The notes beneath the pieces are model-generated. The model worked only from the letters and a program-made list of their open reading frames with translations, did no database searches and was not told the DNA's origin. Made by a program: the position numbers and the translations under genes. Shown in pieces: positions 23,041-30,477 of a DNA stretch of 33,847 bases; position 1 is the stretch's first letter, and every line of letters begins with the position of its first letter. Source of the stretch: Acidobacteriaceae bacterium (lineage in GTDB: Bacteria > Acidobacteriota > Terriglobia > Terriglobales > Acidobacteriaceae); contig JASHRF010000066.1 in assembly GCA_030037545.1 (NCBI GenBank), positions 1 through 33,847 on the forward strand, written 5' to 3'.

Positions 23041-23646
23041 CTACGCCTGCGCGGTCTTAGGCGCGGCGGCCTGTTGCTGCGGCGGAGCCGGCGGTTTCGG
23101 CTTTGCAGCGCCTTCCTTCTTGGCCGGCGCCAGAATGGCGTGCAGAATTGTTCCCTCCATGCGCGGCATAAACTCCACCACGCCGGCATCGCCGATGTCC
23201 TGGATGAGGCGGTTGATGATGTTGTAGCCCAGTTCGCGGTGGGCCATCTGGCGGCCGCGGAAGCGCAGGCTGGCCTTCACCTTGTCCCCCTCGGTGAGGA
23301 AGCGCACGGCCTGGTTTTTCTTGGTCTGGTAGTCGTGCTCGTCGACCGTGACCGAGAACTTGACTTCCTTGATCGTGATGACCTTCTGTTTCTTGCGCGC
23401 GGCGCGCTCGCTCTTTTCTTTTTCGTAGAGGTAGCGGCCATAATCCTGAATGCGGCAGACGGGCGGGACGGCGGTGGGCGAAACCTCAACCAGGTCCAGG
23501 CCCCGTTCGCGGGCGATTTTCAGCGCCTCGTAAGGCGCCAGGATGCCGAGCTGCTCGCCGTTTTCGTCGATCACCCGGACTTCGCGGGCGCGAATCCGGT
23601 CGTTAATGCGGATAAAAGACTTGGCCGAACGTTTGTCGAATGCGAT
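23041..23646 (-). CDS. infC: Translation initiation factor IF-3, apparently with an AUC start
   Basis: IF-3 binds the 30S subunit, checks the start codon and prevents premature 50S joining. Family blocks: FIRINDRIRAREVRVID, EQLGILAPYEALKIARERGL, DLVEVSPTAVPPVCRIQDYG, RYLYEKEKSERAARKKQ, then the C-terminal domain VKASLRFRGRQMAHRELGY and a Pro/Ala/Lys tail of about 25 residues not found in E. coli. The start is non-standard. GGGAGGAG (23658-23651) is followed by C-ATC-ATC at 23649-23644, directly before AFDKRSAKSFIRIND; no ATG, GTG or TTG lies there. In-frame ATGs at 23775 and 23733 are far upstream, and a good promoter (23724-23732) would begin transcripts after them. I place the start at the second ATC (6-nt spacing); the first, at 23649, is possible. 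Rare starts are known to let IF-3 regulate itself. Confidence 0.9.
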   Translation of the reverse strand: MAFDKRSAKSFIRINDRIRAREVRVIDENGEQLGILAPYEALKIARERGLDLVEVSPTAVPPVCRIQDYGRYLYEKEKSERAARKKQKVITIKEVKFSVTVDEHDYQTKKNQAVRFLTEGDKVKASLRFRGRQMAHRELGYNIINRLIQDIGDAGVVEFMPRMEGTILHAILAPAKKEGAAKPKPPAPPQQQAAAPKTAQA

Positions 23647-23723
23647 GATGCTCCTCCCAAAATTGCTGTCTGAGCTGCCTGGGAACGGTTTTCGATCCGC
23701 CGCGGCCCGACCAGCGCACCCTG

Positions 23724-23732
23724 AGTATAGCA
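23724..23732 (-). promoter_or_regulatory. Extended -10 promoter of infC
   Basis: On the minus strand TGCTATACT forms an extended -10 element (TGN plus TATACT, five of six consensus bases). No good -35 is visible. Initiation about 7 bp downstream would give a leader of roughly 70 nt before the AUC start and would exclude the upstream in-frame ATG codons. Confidence 0.55.
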
Positions 23733-23780
23733 TTGGCTCGGGTTTGCGTGGCATGGGCTGAGAGGCAGGGAACAAGAGGC

Positions 23781-25226
23781 TTAGGCGACTGCGCAGCCGA
23801 CGAGATCGCCCTCGGGATCGAGTCCCGTTATGCGCACGCGGAGCGGGCGATTGGCATCGAGCCGGCTATGGATTTCGAGGGGCAGAAAATTGTCTGTGAG
23901 CGCCGAGGTTTTGCCTTGGGCGGCTAGCGCCATCGGCGTGTTTAGCGTAATAGCTTCCAGTTCCTGGACGATGAAACGGCTGCGGTGGGTTCGCGTTTTT
24001 TCGGCGGCCAGGGCGCGCAGCTCGGCCATGCGCTCATCCACTGCGGCGGCCGGAACGGGGCGCTCGGCGTGGAGCGTAAATCCGCGCGTGCCCGGACGCG
24101 GCGAGAACGGAAACAGGTGCAGATAGCCGAAAGGCAGGGCGCGTATAAAGGCCAGCGTTTCTCCGAATTCGGCGTCGGTCTCGCCGGGAAATCCGGCCAT
24201 GACGTCGGCGCCCAGCGTGAGCTCCGGCCCTGCAGCGCGCTGGAGCGCCGCGACCTTTTCCGCGTAATGCCAGGGACGGTAACGGCGATGCATGCGGCGC
24301 AGGATCGCGTCGGAGCCGGACTGCAGGGGCAGATGCGCGTGGCGCGCCAAATGTGAACGAGGGCGCGATGACGATAAAGGCGCTGCGGCGAATTCGGACA
24401 TTAATCCGATCAGCTCGTCGTCCCAGTCCATGGGCTCAATGGAGCTGAGGCGTAGGCGCGGCAGACGGGTGCGCTCCAGGATTTCGCGGACGAGACTCGC
24501 AAAGCTGGACCGCTCCGGCAGATCGCGTCCCCAGCTGCCGAGGTTGATGCCGGAAAGGACCAGCTCGTTTCCGCCCGCGGCGACGAAGTCTTCAACGTGC
24601 CTGAGCACGGCGGCGCGGGGCAGGCTACGCGATGAGCCGCGCGTCTGCGGAATGACGCAGAAGGCGCAGCGGTTGGTGCATCCTTCCTGGATCTTGAGGT
24701 TGGGCCGCGTCTGTGCGCCGGGCACGATCTGCGCCTCTTCGAGGAAGGAATGGGCGAAACGGTCATCGACCCAGACTCTTGCACCCGACTCGCTCGATGG
24801 AGCCAGGAGCGAGGACACGGGAATTATGTCCGCAGCGGGCGGTTGGGCGAGTTCGGCATGTGGCTGGGCAGGTTCGCCGGGCGGCTGCGTGAGATCCAGA
24901 ATAATCTCCGGCGCGAGCGCCTTGTGGCTGTTGCCCACGACCGCGGAAACGCCGGACATTTGGACCAGCTCCTGCGGGGCGCGCTGGGCGTAGCAGCCGG
25001 TAACCACGATTTTTGCCTCGGGATTCCGGCGATGGGCGCGGCGGATGAAGGCGCGGGCGGCGCGGTCGGCCTCCGCGGTTACGCTACAGGTATTCACGAT
25101 CACTACATCGGCGTCCGGGCTCTGCGGCACGCAGTGCTGCCCCCAGGCGAGCAGGCTTGCGGCGATGGCTTCGCCGTCGGCGCGCGCCGCTCTGCATCCG
25201 AAGTGCTCGATGTGGAACCCGGCCAT
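23781..25226 (-). CDS. mtaB: tRNA t6A37 methylthiotransferase MtaB (MiaB/RimO radical SAM family)
   Basis: Radical SAM enzyme that adds a methylthio group to t6A at position 37 of tRNAs reading ANN codons. 481 residues. The UPF0004 domain carries cluster-binding Cys11 (HFGCRA), Cys47 (NTCSVT) and Cys78 (TGCYAQ). The radical SAM CxxxCxxC is at 183/187/190 (CTNRCAFC). LPLQSGSDAILRRMHRRY and GADVMAGFPGETDAEF are typical, and a TRAM-like C-terminus ends GLDPEGDLVGCAVA. The NTCSVT/TGCYAQ spacing and the GINLGSWG stretch favour MtaB over MiaB. A Pro/Ala-rich insertion (about 113-150) separates the first two domains. It lies just upstream of infC on the same strand. Confidence 0.9.
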   Translation of the reverse strand: MAGFHIEHFGCRAARADGEAIAASLLAWGQHCVPQSPDADVVIVNTCSVTAEADRAARAFIRRAHRRNPEAKIVVTGCYAQRAPQELVQMSGVSAVVGNSHKALAPEIILDLTQPPGEPAQPHAELAQPPAADIIPVSSLLAPSSESGARVWVDDRFAHSFLEEAQIVPGAQTRPNLKIQEGCTNRCAFCVIPQTRGSSRSLPRAAVLRHVEDFVAAGGNELVLSGINLGSWGRDLPERSSFASLVREILERTRLPRLRLSSIEPMDWDDELIGLMSEFAAAPLSSSRPRSHLARHAHLPLQSGSDAILRRMHRRYRPWHYAEKVAALQRAAGPELTLGADVMAGFPGETDAEFGETLAFIRALPFGYLHLFPFSPRPGTRGFTLHAERPVPAAAVDERMAELRALAAEKTRTHRSRFIVQELEAITLNTPMALAAQGKTSALTDNFLPLEIHSRLDANRPLRVRITGLDPEGDLVGCAVA

Positions 25227-25365
25227 GATCTCAGTTTAATCGCGCAGATGGTTTGCCGGTACGCGCAGGATCCGGGTCCACTTCCGGTCCGCTATACTTG
25301 AGAGGAGGCCACGCGCAAGAGAAGCGCATCTTCGCACTCTCCCTCCCGACATCTGACCTTTGCAC

Positions 25366-26568
25366 ATGAATCAAAGCGCAAGCGGCAGTTTTGGAACTCC
25401 ATCCTCGAGAGGCAGAGCCAGCCCGCGTCATATCTTCAGCTTCGTCTATTTCACGTTTGTCTGCTATCTTTCCATCGGCTTGCCGCTGGCAGTGCTCCCG
25501 CCCTACGTTCACCTGCGCATGGGCTACAGCGATGTGCTGGCGGGGTTGGTGATCAGCATTCAGTACATCGCCACGCTGGTGAGCCGGCCGTGGGCGGGGC
25601 GCATCAGCGATCACCGGGGAGCCAAAGTTTCCGTGCTGTGGGGCATGGCGGCCTGCACGGCCGGTGGCGCGCTGCTCATCGCCGCCGACGCGGTGCAATC
25701 GATCCACTGGATCAGTTTCGCCATTCTCGTCGTCAGCCGGCTGTTTCTGGGCGTAGGTGAGAGCCTGGGGTCCACCGGCGCCACGCTGTGGGGCATTACC
25801 AGCGCGGGAGCGGAAAACACTGCGCGGGTGATTGGTTTCAACGGCATCAGTACGTATGGAGGTATGGCGCTGGGCGCGCCGCTGGGCGTGGTGCTGGACC
25901 GGCAATGGGGATTGGCGTCGATCGGCATCATGACCATCGCGATTGCCGGGGGCAGTTTTCTGCTGGCACTGGGAAAGAAATCGGTGCTGGTCGAGCCAGG
26001 CGAACATCTGGGGTTCGGGCACGTGCTGGGGCGCGTGGCTCCGCACGGGATGGGGTTGGCTCTGGGCGGCATCAGCTACAGCGTGCTGGCCACGTTTGTG
26101 ACACTTTTTTACGCCAGCCGTCACTGGGACGGAGCGGCACTGTGCCTGACCGCGTTTGGAATCGCCTTCATCATCGCGCGCGTGTTTTTCATTCATACCA
26201 TCGACCACTTCGGCGGATTCCCGGTGGCTCGGGCGTCGCTGCTGGTGGAAGCCTTCGGCACAGTGCTGCTGTGGCGCGCATTTTCGCCTTGGATGGCGCT
26301 GGGCGGCGCGGCGGTGTGCGGCTTCGGGTTGTCACTGATTTTTCCGGCGCTGGGCGTGGAAGCGGTGAAGCGTGTGCCGGAGTTCAATCGCGGCACGGCG
26401 CTGGGCGTATACACGGCGTTTGCGGACGTTTCGTTCTTCCTGGTGGGGCCGGTGGCCGGGGCGCTGATCGGCTTCTACGGCTACGCCAGCGTGTTTCTCT
26501 TCGCGCTGATCAGCATTGTGGCGGCGATGGGGATTGTGCTCGTGCTGCAGCGGCCGCAAGAGGATTGA
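25366..26568 (+). CDS. Major facilitator superfamily transporter (YhhS-like)
   Basis: Inner-membrane secondary transporter, 400 residues, twelve predicted helices. The start is at ATG 25366 (an in-frame TTG lies six bases earlier). The N-terminus is hydrophilic; helix 1 begins FSFVYFTFVCYLSIGLPLAV. The MFS loop 2-3 signature is seen as RPWAGRISDHRGAK (about 72-85), and a second-half equivalent near the ARVFFIHTIDHFGGFPVAR stretch. SRLFLGVGESLGSTGATLWG (helix 4) resembles the YhhS/YfcJ group. The substrate is not readable. It lies 113 bp upstream, on the same strand, of an acyl-ligase/ACP/acyltransferase gene, an arrangement like lplT-aas, so a lysophospholipid substrate is a reasonable hypothesis. 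Confidence 0.85.
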   Translation: MNQSASGSFGTPSSRGRASPRHIFSFVYFTFVCYLSIGLPLAVLPPYVHLRMGYSDVLAGLVISIQYIATLVSRPWAGRISDHRGAKVSVLWGMAACTAGGALLIAADAVQSIHWISFAILVVSRLFLGVGESLGSTGATLWGITSAGAENTARVIGFNGISTYGGMALGAPLGVVLDRQWGLASIGIMTIAIAGGSFLLALGKKSVLVEPGEHLGFGHVLGRVAPHGMGLALGGISYSVLATFVTLFYASRHWDGAALCLTAFGIAFIIARVFFIHTIDHFGGFPVARASLLVEAFGTVLLWRAFSPWMALGGAAVCGFGLSLIFPALGVEAVKRVPEFNRGTALGVYTAFADVSFFLVGPVAGALIGFYGYASVFLFALISIVAAMGIVLVLQRPQED

Positions 26569-26681
26569 GCCGCTTTTCGACGCAATGGAAATCGCCGCCT
26601 CGCGATATGCCTGCTTCAAAGCAAGGAAGGGAATCAGCACCGAGTTCGCTGCACTGTTACCATGATCCTTGCCGGAGAATC

Positions 26682-29408
26682 ATGCGCGATCATCTGGCCA
26701 CACTGCTCGACGACTTTCGCCGCCATGGCCGCGACATTGCCGTGGTTCGCTACCAGGGCAACCGGCGGCGGCTGACGACCTACGGCGAGCTGTCGCGCCT
26801 GGCGGGGCGCTTCGCAGCGCTGCTGGAACGGCGCGGCATAAGATCGGGCGAGCGCGTACTGCTGTGGGGCGAGAACAGCGCGGAATGGATCGCCAGCTTT
26901 TTCGGCTGCATGTTGCGCGGAGTGCTGGCGGTGCCGCTGGATTCGGCGGGATCGGCGGAGTTTGCCGGGCGCGTGGCGGCCGACACCAAGCCCAAACTGG
27001 CGCTGGGCGATGCGCGGCTGCTGGAGAAGCTGCCCGGCGACTGGGCGCGGCTGCTGTTTGAAGAGTGGCGCACCGCGTTGCCTGAAGAGGAAGCCGGAGC
27101 CGTATCTGACATCTCGCATTCGACGCCGCTGGAGATTCTGTTCACCTCCGGCACCACGGGCGAGCCCAAAGGCATTGTGATCACGCACGGCAACGTGCTG
27201 GCCAGCGTCGATCCGATCGAGGACGCGTCGCAGCGCTACATGCGCTACGAATGGCTGGTGCATCCGCTGCGCATCCTGCACACGTTGCCGCTCAGCCACG
27301 TTTTCGGCCAGACGATGGGCCTGTGGATTCCACATATTTACCGCGCCGAGCTGCACTTCGAGAGCCGGCTGGCGGCGCCGCGGCTGCTGGAACTCATCCG
27401 TCACGAACGCATCTCGGTGCTGGCCAGCGTGCCGCGCGTGCTGGCGCTGCTCAAGACCGATCTGGAAATAGAGCACCCTGGCCTGGCGGAGCGGGCCGAT
27501 GCGGCGCGCAAGCTCAATCCGTGGCGGCGGTGGTGGCGCTTCCGCAAGGTTCATCGCGAGTTCGGGCTCAAATTCTGGGCGTTCGTTTCCGGCGGGGGCG
27601 CGCTGCCGGGGCCGCTGGAGCAGTTCTGGAACGGCCTGGGCCTTGTCTTGGTGCAGGGCTACGGCATGACCGAGACAACCGCATTGATCACGCTCAACCA
27701 CCCGTTTCACGTGGCCAGCGGGACGATCGGTAAGCCGCTGGCCGGGCGCGAAGTGAAGCTGGGGCCGGACGGCGAAGTGCTGGTGCGCGGGGCCATGATT
27801 TCGGGAGCCACGTGGTCGGGTGGGCAGATGCGCGCGCGCGGGAGCGACTGGCTGGCAACTGGCGACATAGCCGAGCGCGCGCCGTCGGGCGAGCTCAAGT
27901 TTGTAGGCCGCAAAAGCGAGGTGATTGTGACCGCGGCCGGGCTCAACGTGCATCCCGAAGATATCGAGGCGGTTCTCGAAGAGCAGCCGGGGATTGCCGC
28001 CTGTGCGGTAGTGCCGATGGAGACGCCTTCGGGCCCTGAGCCCTGCGCGGTGCTGGCCACCCGCGGCTCCGGCGAGCAGGTTCCGGCGGCCATCGAGAGC
28101 GCTAATGCACGGCTGGCCGAATTTCAGCGCATTCGCCGCTGGGTGCTGTACCCGGAGCCGGATCTGCCGCGCACGTCTACGGGCAAGGTGAAGCGCCAGG
28201 AAGTGGCAGCGTGGCTCACCCACATTCAGCAGGATGGAGCAAGCGGCGAGCGCGTGGCGACCAGCGGAGCGTTCGGCGCTCAATCCGACTGGCTGCTGAC
28301 GCTGATCGCGCAAATCTCCGGCGAAACGCCGCCGGGGGTGGGCGACGAGTTGCGCCTGAGCGAAGACTTGCACCTGGACAGCCTGGGCCGCGTGCAACTG
28401 GCCGCGGCCATCGAGCAGCGGCTGGGCGTAGTCTCCGGGAGCGGGTTGCTTGAGGAGGTGCAGACGATCGGGGATCTGCGCAAGCTGATTGCCGGCGAGA
28501 CGAGGGCGGGGACGGGCACGGAGCTTTCGAGCGCAGCGCAGCCATCGTCGGCGCCAGTGACCGAGGCGCGCGAGAGCCAGCCTCCTGCCGCGCCAGCCGA
28601 GGCTACACCTTCGCCCTCTGAGGCGGCCACGCTGGCAGCCCGCGCCACGCAACCCAGTCCGGCGCCGCTCCCAAGTCCAGCGCCCAGGCGCGTGCGATTC
28701 TTGTATCCCACCTGGCCGTGGTGGAAACCGGTGCAATGGGTCCGGGCGGTGTTCCAGGAGACGATCGCGCGCGCGCTGACCTGGATTCTGGCCGCGCCGC
28801 GTGTGGTTACGCCGAAAGATCTGGCAGTTTCCGAGCCGGTGCTGATTGTGGCCAACCACGTGACGGCGTACGATGGACCGCTGGTTCAATACGCGCTCCC
28901 TGGGCCTATGCGGCGCCACATGGCCGCCGCCATGCTGGGAGAGATGCTGGAGGACTTGCGCCATGCGCGCAATCCGGAAGACCCGCCGGGGCGCAAGCGT
29001 TTCTATCTGTTTGGGCCGCCATCGTACTGGCTGGTCACCGCCCTCTACAACGTATTTCCGCTGCCGAAGGCGAGAGACTTTCAGGCCAGCTTTGCGCACG
29101 CCGGGCGCGCGCTCGATCACGGCTACAACGTGATGATTTTTCCTGAAGGCAGGCGTTCGGAATCAGGCCGGCTGGCGCCGTTCCGGCCGGGCATCGGGAT
29201 TCTGGTGAAAGAGAGCCAGACTGCGGTGCTGCCCGTGGGCCTGCGTGGGCTGGGCTCAATGAAAGTGCGCGGCCGCGGCTGGTTCCGCTCGGGCGAGCTG
29301 GAGATTCACGTTGGCGAGCCGATCCGGTTCGCGGCCCGGGACACCGAGAGCGAAATCACTGAGCGCCTGCACGACGAGGTGGCGAAGCTGATATCGGGAA
29401 CGAATTAG
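26682..29408 (+). CDS. Trifunctional acyl-AMP ligase / acyl-carrier / 1-acyl-glycerophosphate acyltransferase (Aas-like, reordered)
   Basis: Encodes 908 residues from ATG 26682 (GGAG just upstream). Residues 1-510 are an AMP-forming acyl ligase: P-loop LFTSGTTGEPKG at 153-164, GYGMTET at 326-332, ATGD at 392-395 and the catalytic Lys502 in PRTSTGKVKR. Residues 535-605 are a carrier-protein domain with the phosphopantetheine Ser567 in DLHLDSLGR. A Pro/Ala-rich linker (about 608-670) leads to a PlsC-type acyltransferase with NHVTAYD (725-731) and FPEGRR (820-825). The ligase would activate a fatty acid, load the built-in carrier, and the PlsC domain would acylate a lysophospholipid. E. coli Aas has acyltransferase first and no such carrier. 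The preceding MFS gene completes an LplT-Aas-like pair. Confidence 0.88.
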   Translation: MRDHLATLLDDFRRHGRDIAVVRYQGNRRRLTTYGELSRLAGRFAALLERRGIRSGERVLLWGENSAEWIASFFGCMLRGVLAVPLDSAGSAEFAGRVAADTKPKLALGDARLLEKLPGDWARLLFEEWRTALPEEEAGAVSDISHSTPLEILFTSGTTGEPKGIVITHGNVLASVDPIEDASQRYMRYEWLVHPLRILHTLPLSHVFGQTMGLWIPHIYRAELHFESRLAAPRLLELIRHERISVLASVPRVLALLKTDLEIEHPGLAERADAARKLNPWRRWWRFRKVHREFGLKFWAFVSGGGALPGPLEQFWNGLGLVLVQGYGMTETTALITLNHPFHVASGTIGKPLAGREVKLGPDGEVLVRGAMISGATWSGGQMRARGSDWLATGDIAERAPSGELKFVGRKSEVIVTAAGLNVHPEDIEAVLEEQPGIAACAVVPMETPSGPEPCAVLATRGSGEQVPAAIESANARLAEFQRIRRWVLYPEPDLPRTSTGKVKRQEVAAWLTHIQQDGASGERVATSGAFGAQSDWLLTLIAQISGETPPGVGDELRLSEDLHLDSLGRVQLAAAIEQRLGVVSGSGLLEEVQTIGDLRKLIAGETRAGTGTELSSAAQPSSAPVTEARESQPPAAPAEATPSPSEAATLAARATQPSPAPLPSPAPRRVRFLYPTWPWWKPVQWVRAVFQETIARALTWILAAPRVVTPKDLAVSEPVLIVANHVTAYDGPLVQYALPGPMRRHMAAAMLGEMLEDLRHARNPEDPPGRKRFYLFGPPSYWLVTALYNVFPLPKARDFQASFAHAGRALDHGYNVMIFPEGRRSESGRLAPFRPGIGILVKESQTAVLPVGLRGLGSMKVRGRGWFRSGELEIHVGEPIRFAARDTESEITERLHDEVAKLISGTN

Positions 29409-29620
29409 TTCGCGGTGGGCAGTTCAAAGTGGTCGATGACGAGCACGGTGACGGGGCCTTTTTGAGAATCGAGTTTCAGGCCGAGTTGCTCTTGAATTGC
29501 GGTGAAGATCGAGGGTCCCGAATCGACGGTTGAAGCGCGGGCGAGCGGACCCGCTGCATCGTCGGGCGCCCATATCAGCGCCAGCCTATAGCTGCCCTGA
29601 ATTCCGGTTTTATCAGTCAA
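29405..29620 (-). pseudogene. C-terminal fragment of a TIGR03435 family protein
   Basis: From the repeat boundary the minus strand reads TDKTGIQGSYRLALIWAPDD, then GPSIFTAIQEQLGLKLDSQK, GPVTVLVIDHFELPTAN and stop. This is the well-conserved end of TIGR03435 'soil-associated' proteins (VDKTGLxGxYDFxLxWxPD ... GPSIFTALQEQLGLKLExxKGPVEVLVIDHxExP). About 70 of some 250-300 residues remain, with no proper start codon (only a TTG). The fragment ends, at its 5' side, precisely where repeat copy 2 begins. Its stop overlaps the end of the acyltransferase gene by 4 bp. Presumed non-functional. Confidence 0.75.
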
Positions 29621-29956
29621 GCCCTTGCCAAGGCCGCATCGCCCCCATCGCGCACATTCGGCGGGAAATATATTTTCGCCCTTCGTTGCGGGTTAATTAC
29701 GCCGTTTCGCTATGCTGTGAAGAAACGTTCCCGAGGCGCTCGTGGCCGCTCGAGAATCCGGGGCCCGGCAGGCGCAAAGAAGCGTAGGAAAGTTAAGTTT
29801 TCTCGCATGAAACTGCATGTTAATCGCACCCCAAAACGCATCCAAGCATCAGAAAACGAGGAGTTTAATGGCAGAATCCCATGCACCCCCCCCCGGGGGT
29901 ACCTATGAACCTGAAATCAACACTGCCAGCGCACCTTTCCAAGTGCCATTGCCCTG
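29616..29956 (+). repeat. 341-bp dispersed direct repeat, copy 2
   Basis: Same length and orientation as copy 1 (2164-2504), about 88% identical by hand count. Its left end truncates the TIGR03435 gene. Its right end is followed by about 90 bp before cdd. This copy keeps a Shine-Dalgarno (GAGGAG) and a 29-codon reading frame that ends at the repeat edge. The C/G tract here is 9 C and 5 G (29886-29899). It also contains the conserved TATGCTGTGAAGAAACGTTCC block, which might be a promoter or part of a small RNA. Confidence 0.9.
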
Positions 29957-29957
29957 A
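29868..29957 (+). other. Small ORF embedded in repeat copy 2
   Basis: GAGGAG is followed by TTTA and ATG at 29868. The 29-codon frame begins MAESHAPPPGGTYEPEI and ends FQVPLP at TGA 29955-29957, coincident with the end of the repeat homology. The C/G tract encodes Pro-Pro-Pro-Gly-Gly. In copy 1 the ATG is ATT and the tract is frameshifted, so this frame is not conserved in both copies. It may be the 5' end of a gene elsewhere from which the repeat was copied. No known family. Confidence 0.35.
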
Positions 29958-30045
29958 GAAGGTCGTTGAGAAGGTCGAAGGTTTCTATACAACTGTTGCG
30001 AAAAGCTTTAGGATGAAATCTCGCGCTTTTTGCGGAAACCAACGG

Positions 30046-30459
30046 ATGGATCCTCGCGTTGATGCCGGATTGTTGCATTTGATGGAATGCGCGCGTCAGG
30101 TGGCGCAGCACTCCTACGCGCCGTACTCTAACTTCCGCGTGGGCGCGGCGCTGGAGCTCACCAACGGAGAAATCGTGACGGGCACGAATGTGGAGAACGT
30201 GAGCCTGGGATTGACCATCTGCGCGGAGCGCGCGGCGCTGGTGCAGGCGGTTTCGCGCTTTGGGCCGGAGATTCGCGTCGCCGCCGCGGCGGTGGTGAAT
30301 CTGAACCAGGCCGCCAGCCCTCCATGTGGCGCCTGCCGGCAGATGATGGCGGAGTTCATTCTGCCCGAAGCGCCGGTGGCGTGGCCGGCCGCGGATGGAA
30401 TGCGGACTTTGCCTTTCAGTGAATTGCTGCCGTTGGCGTTTGAGATGAAACTGAAATAA
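30046..30459 (+). CDS. cdd: Cytidine deaminase
   Basis: Deaminates cytidine and deoxycytidine to uridine and deoxyuridine in pyrimidine salvage; cytosolic. The 137 residues from ATG 30046 have the normal length of the small tetrameric class. YAPYSNFRVGAAL (24-36), the zinc/proton-shuttle motif TICAERAAL with Cys59 and Glu61, and PPCGACRQ with Cys94 and Cys97 are all present. In-frame ATGs at 30013 and further upstream precede family homology and run back into the repeat, so the later start is preferred. Followed after 18 bp by deoA and then nupC: a nucleoside-salvage cluster. Confidence 0.93.
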   Translation: MDPRVDAGLLHLMECARQVAQHSYAPYSNFRVGAALELTNGEIVTGTNVENVSLGLTICAERAALVQAVSRFGPEIRVAAAAVVNLNQAASPPCGACRQMMAEFILPEAPVAWPAADGMRTLPFSELLPLAFEMKLK

Positions 30460-30477
30460 GGCAAGAGTCGGATCTTC

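Noticed and set aside
23647..23775. ATG starts at 23775 or 23733 for infC
   Set aside because: The added residues do not look like IF-3, the codons lie at or upstream of the likely promoter, and the strong Shine-Dalgarno is much closer to the ATC codons.
25788..26681. The open frame of the ligase fusion extends about 890 bp upstream, overlapping the MFS gene
   Set aside because: That part is out of frame with the well-supported MFS protein and has no family similarity. AMP-ligase homology begins at MRDHLATLLDDF (26682) with a ribosome binding site.
26634..29120. 828-codon minus-strand open frame opposite the ligase fusion
   Set aside because: His/Arg/Gln-rich antisense shadow; the plus strand carries every catalytic motif of three enzyme domains.
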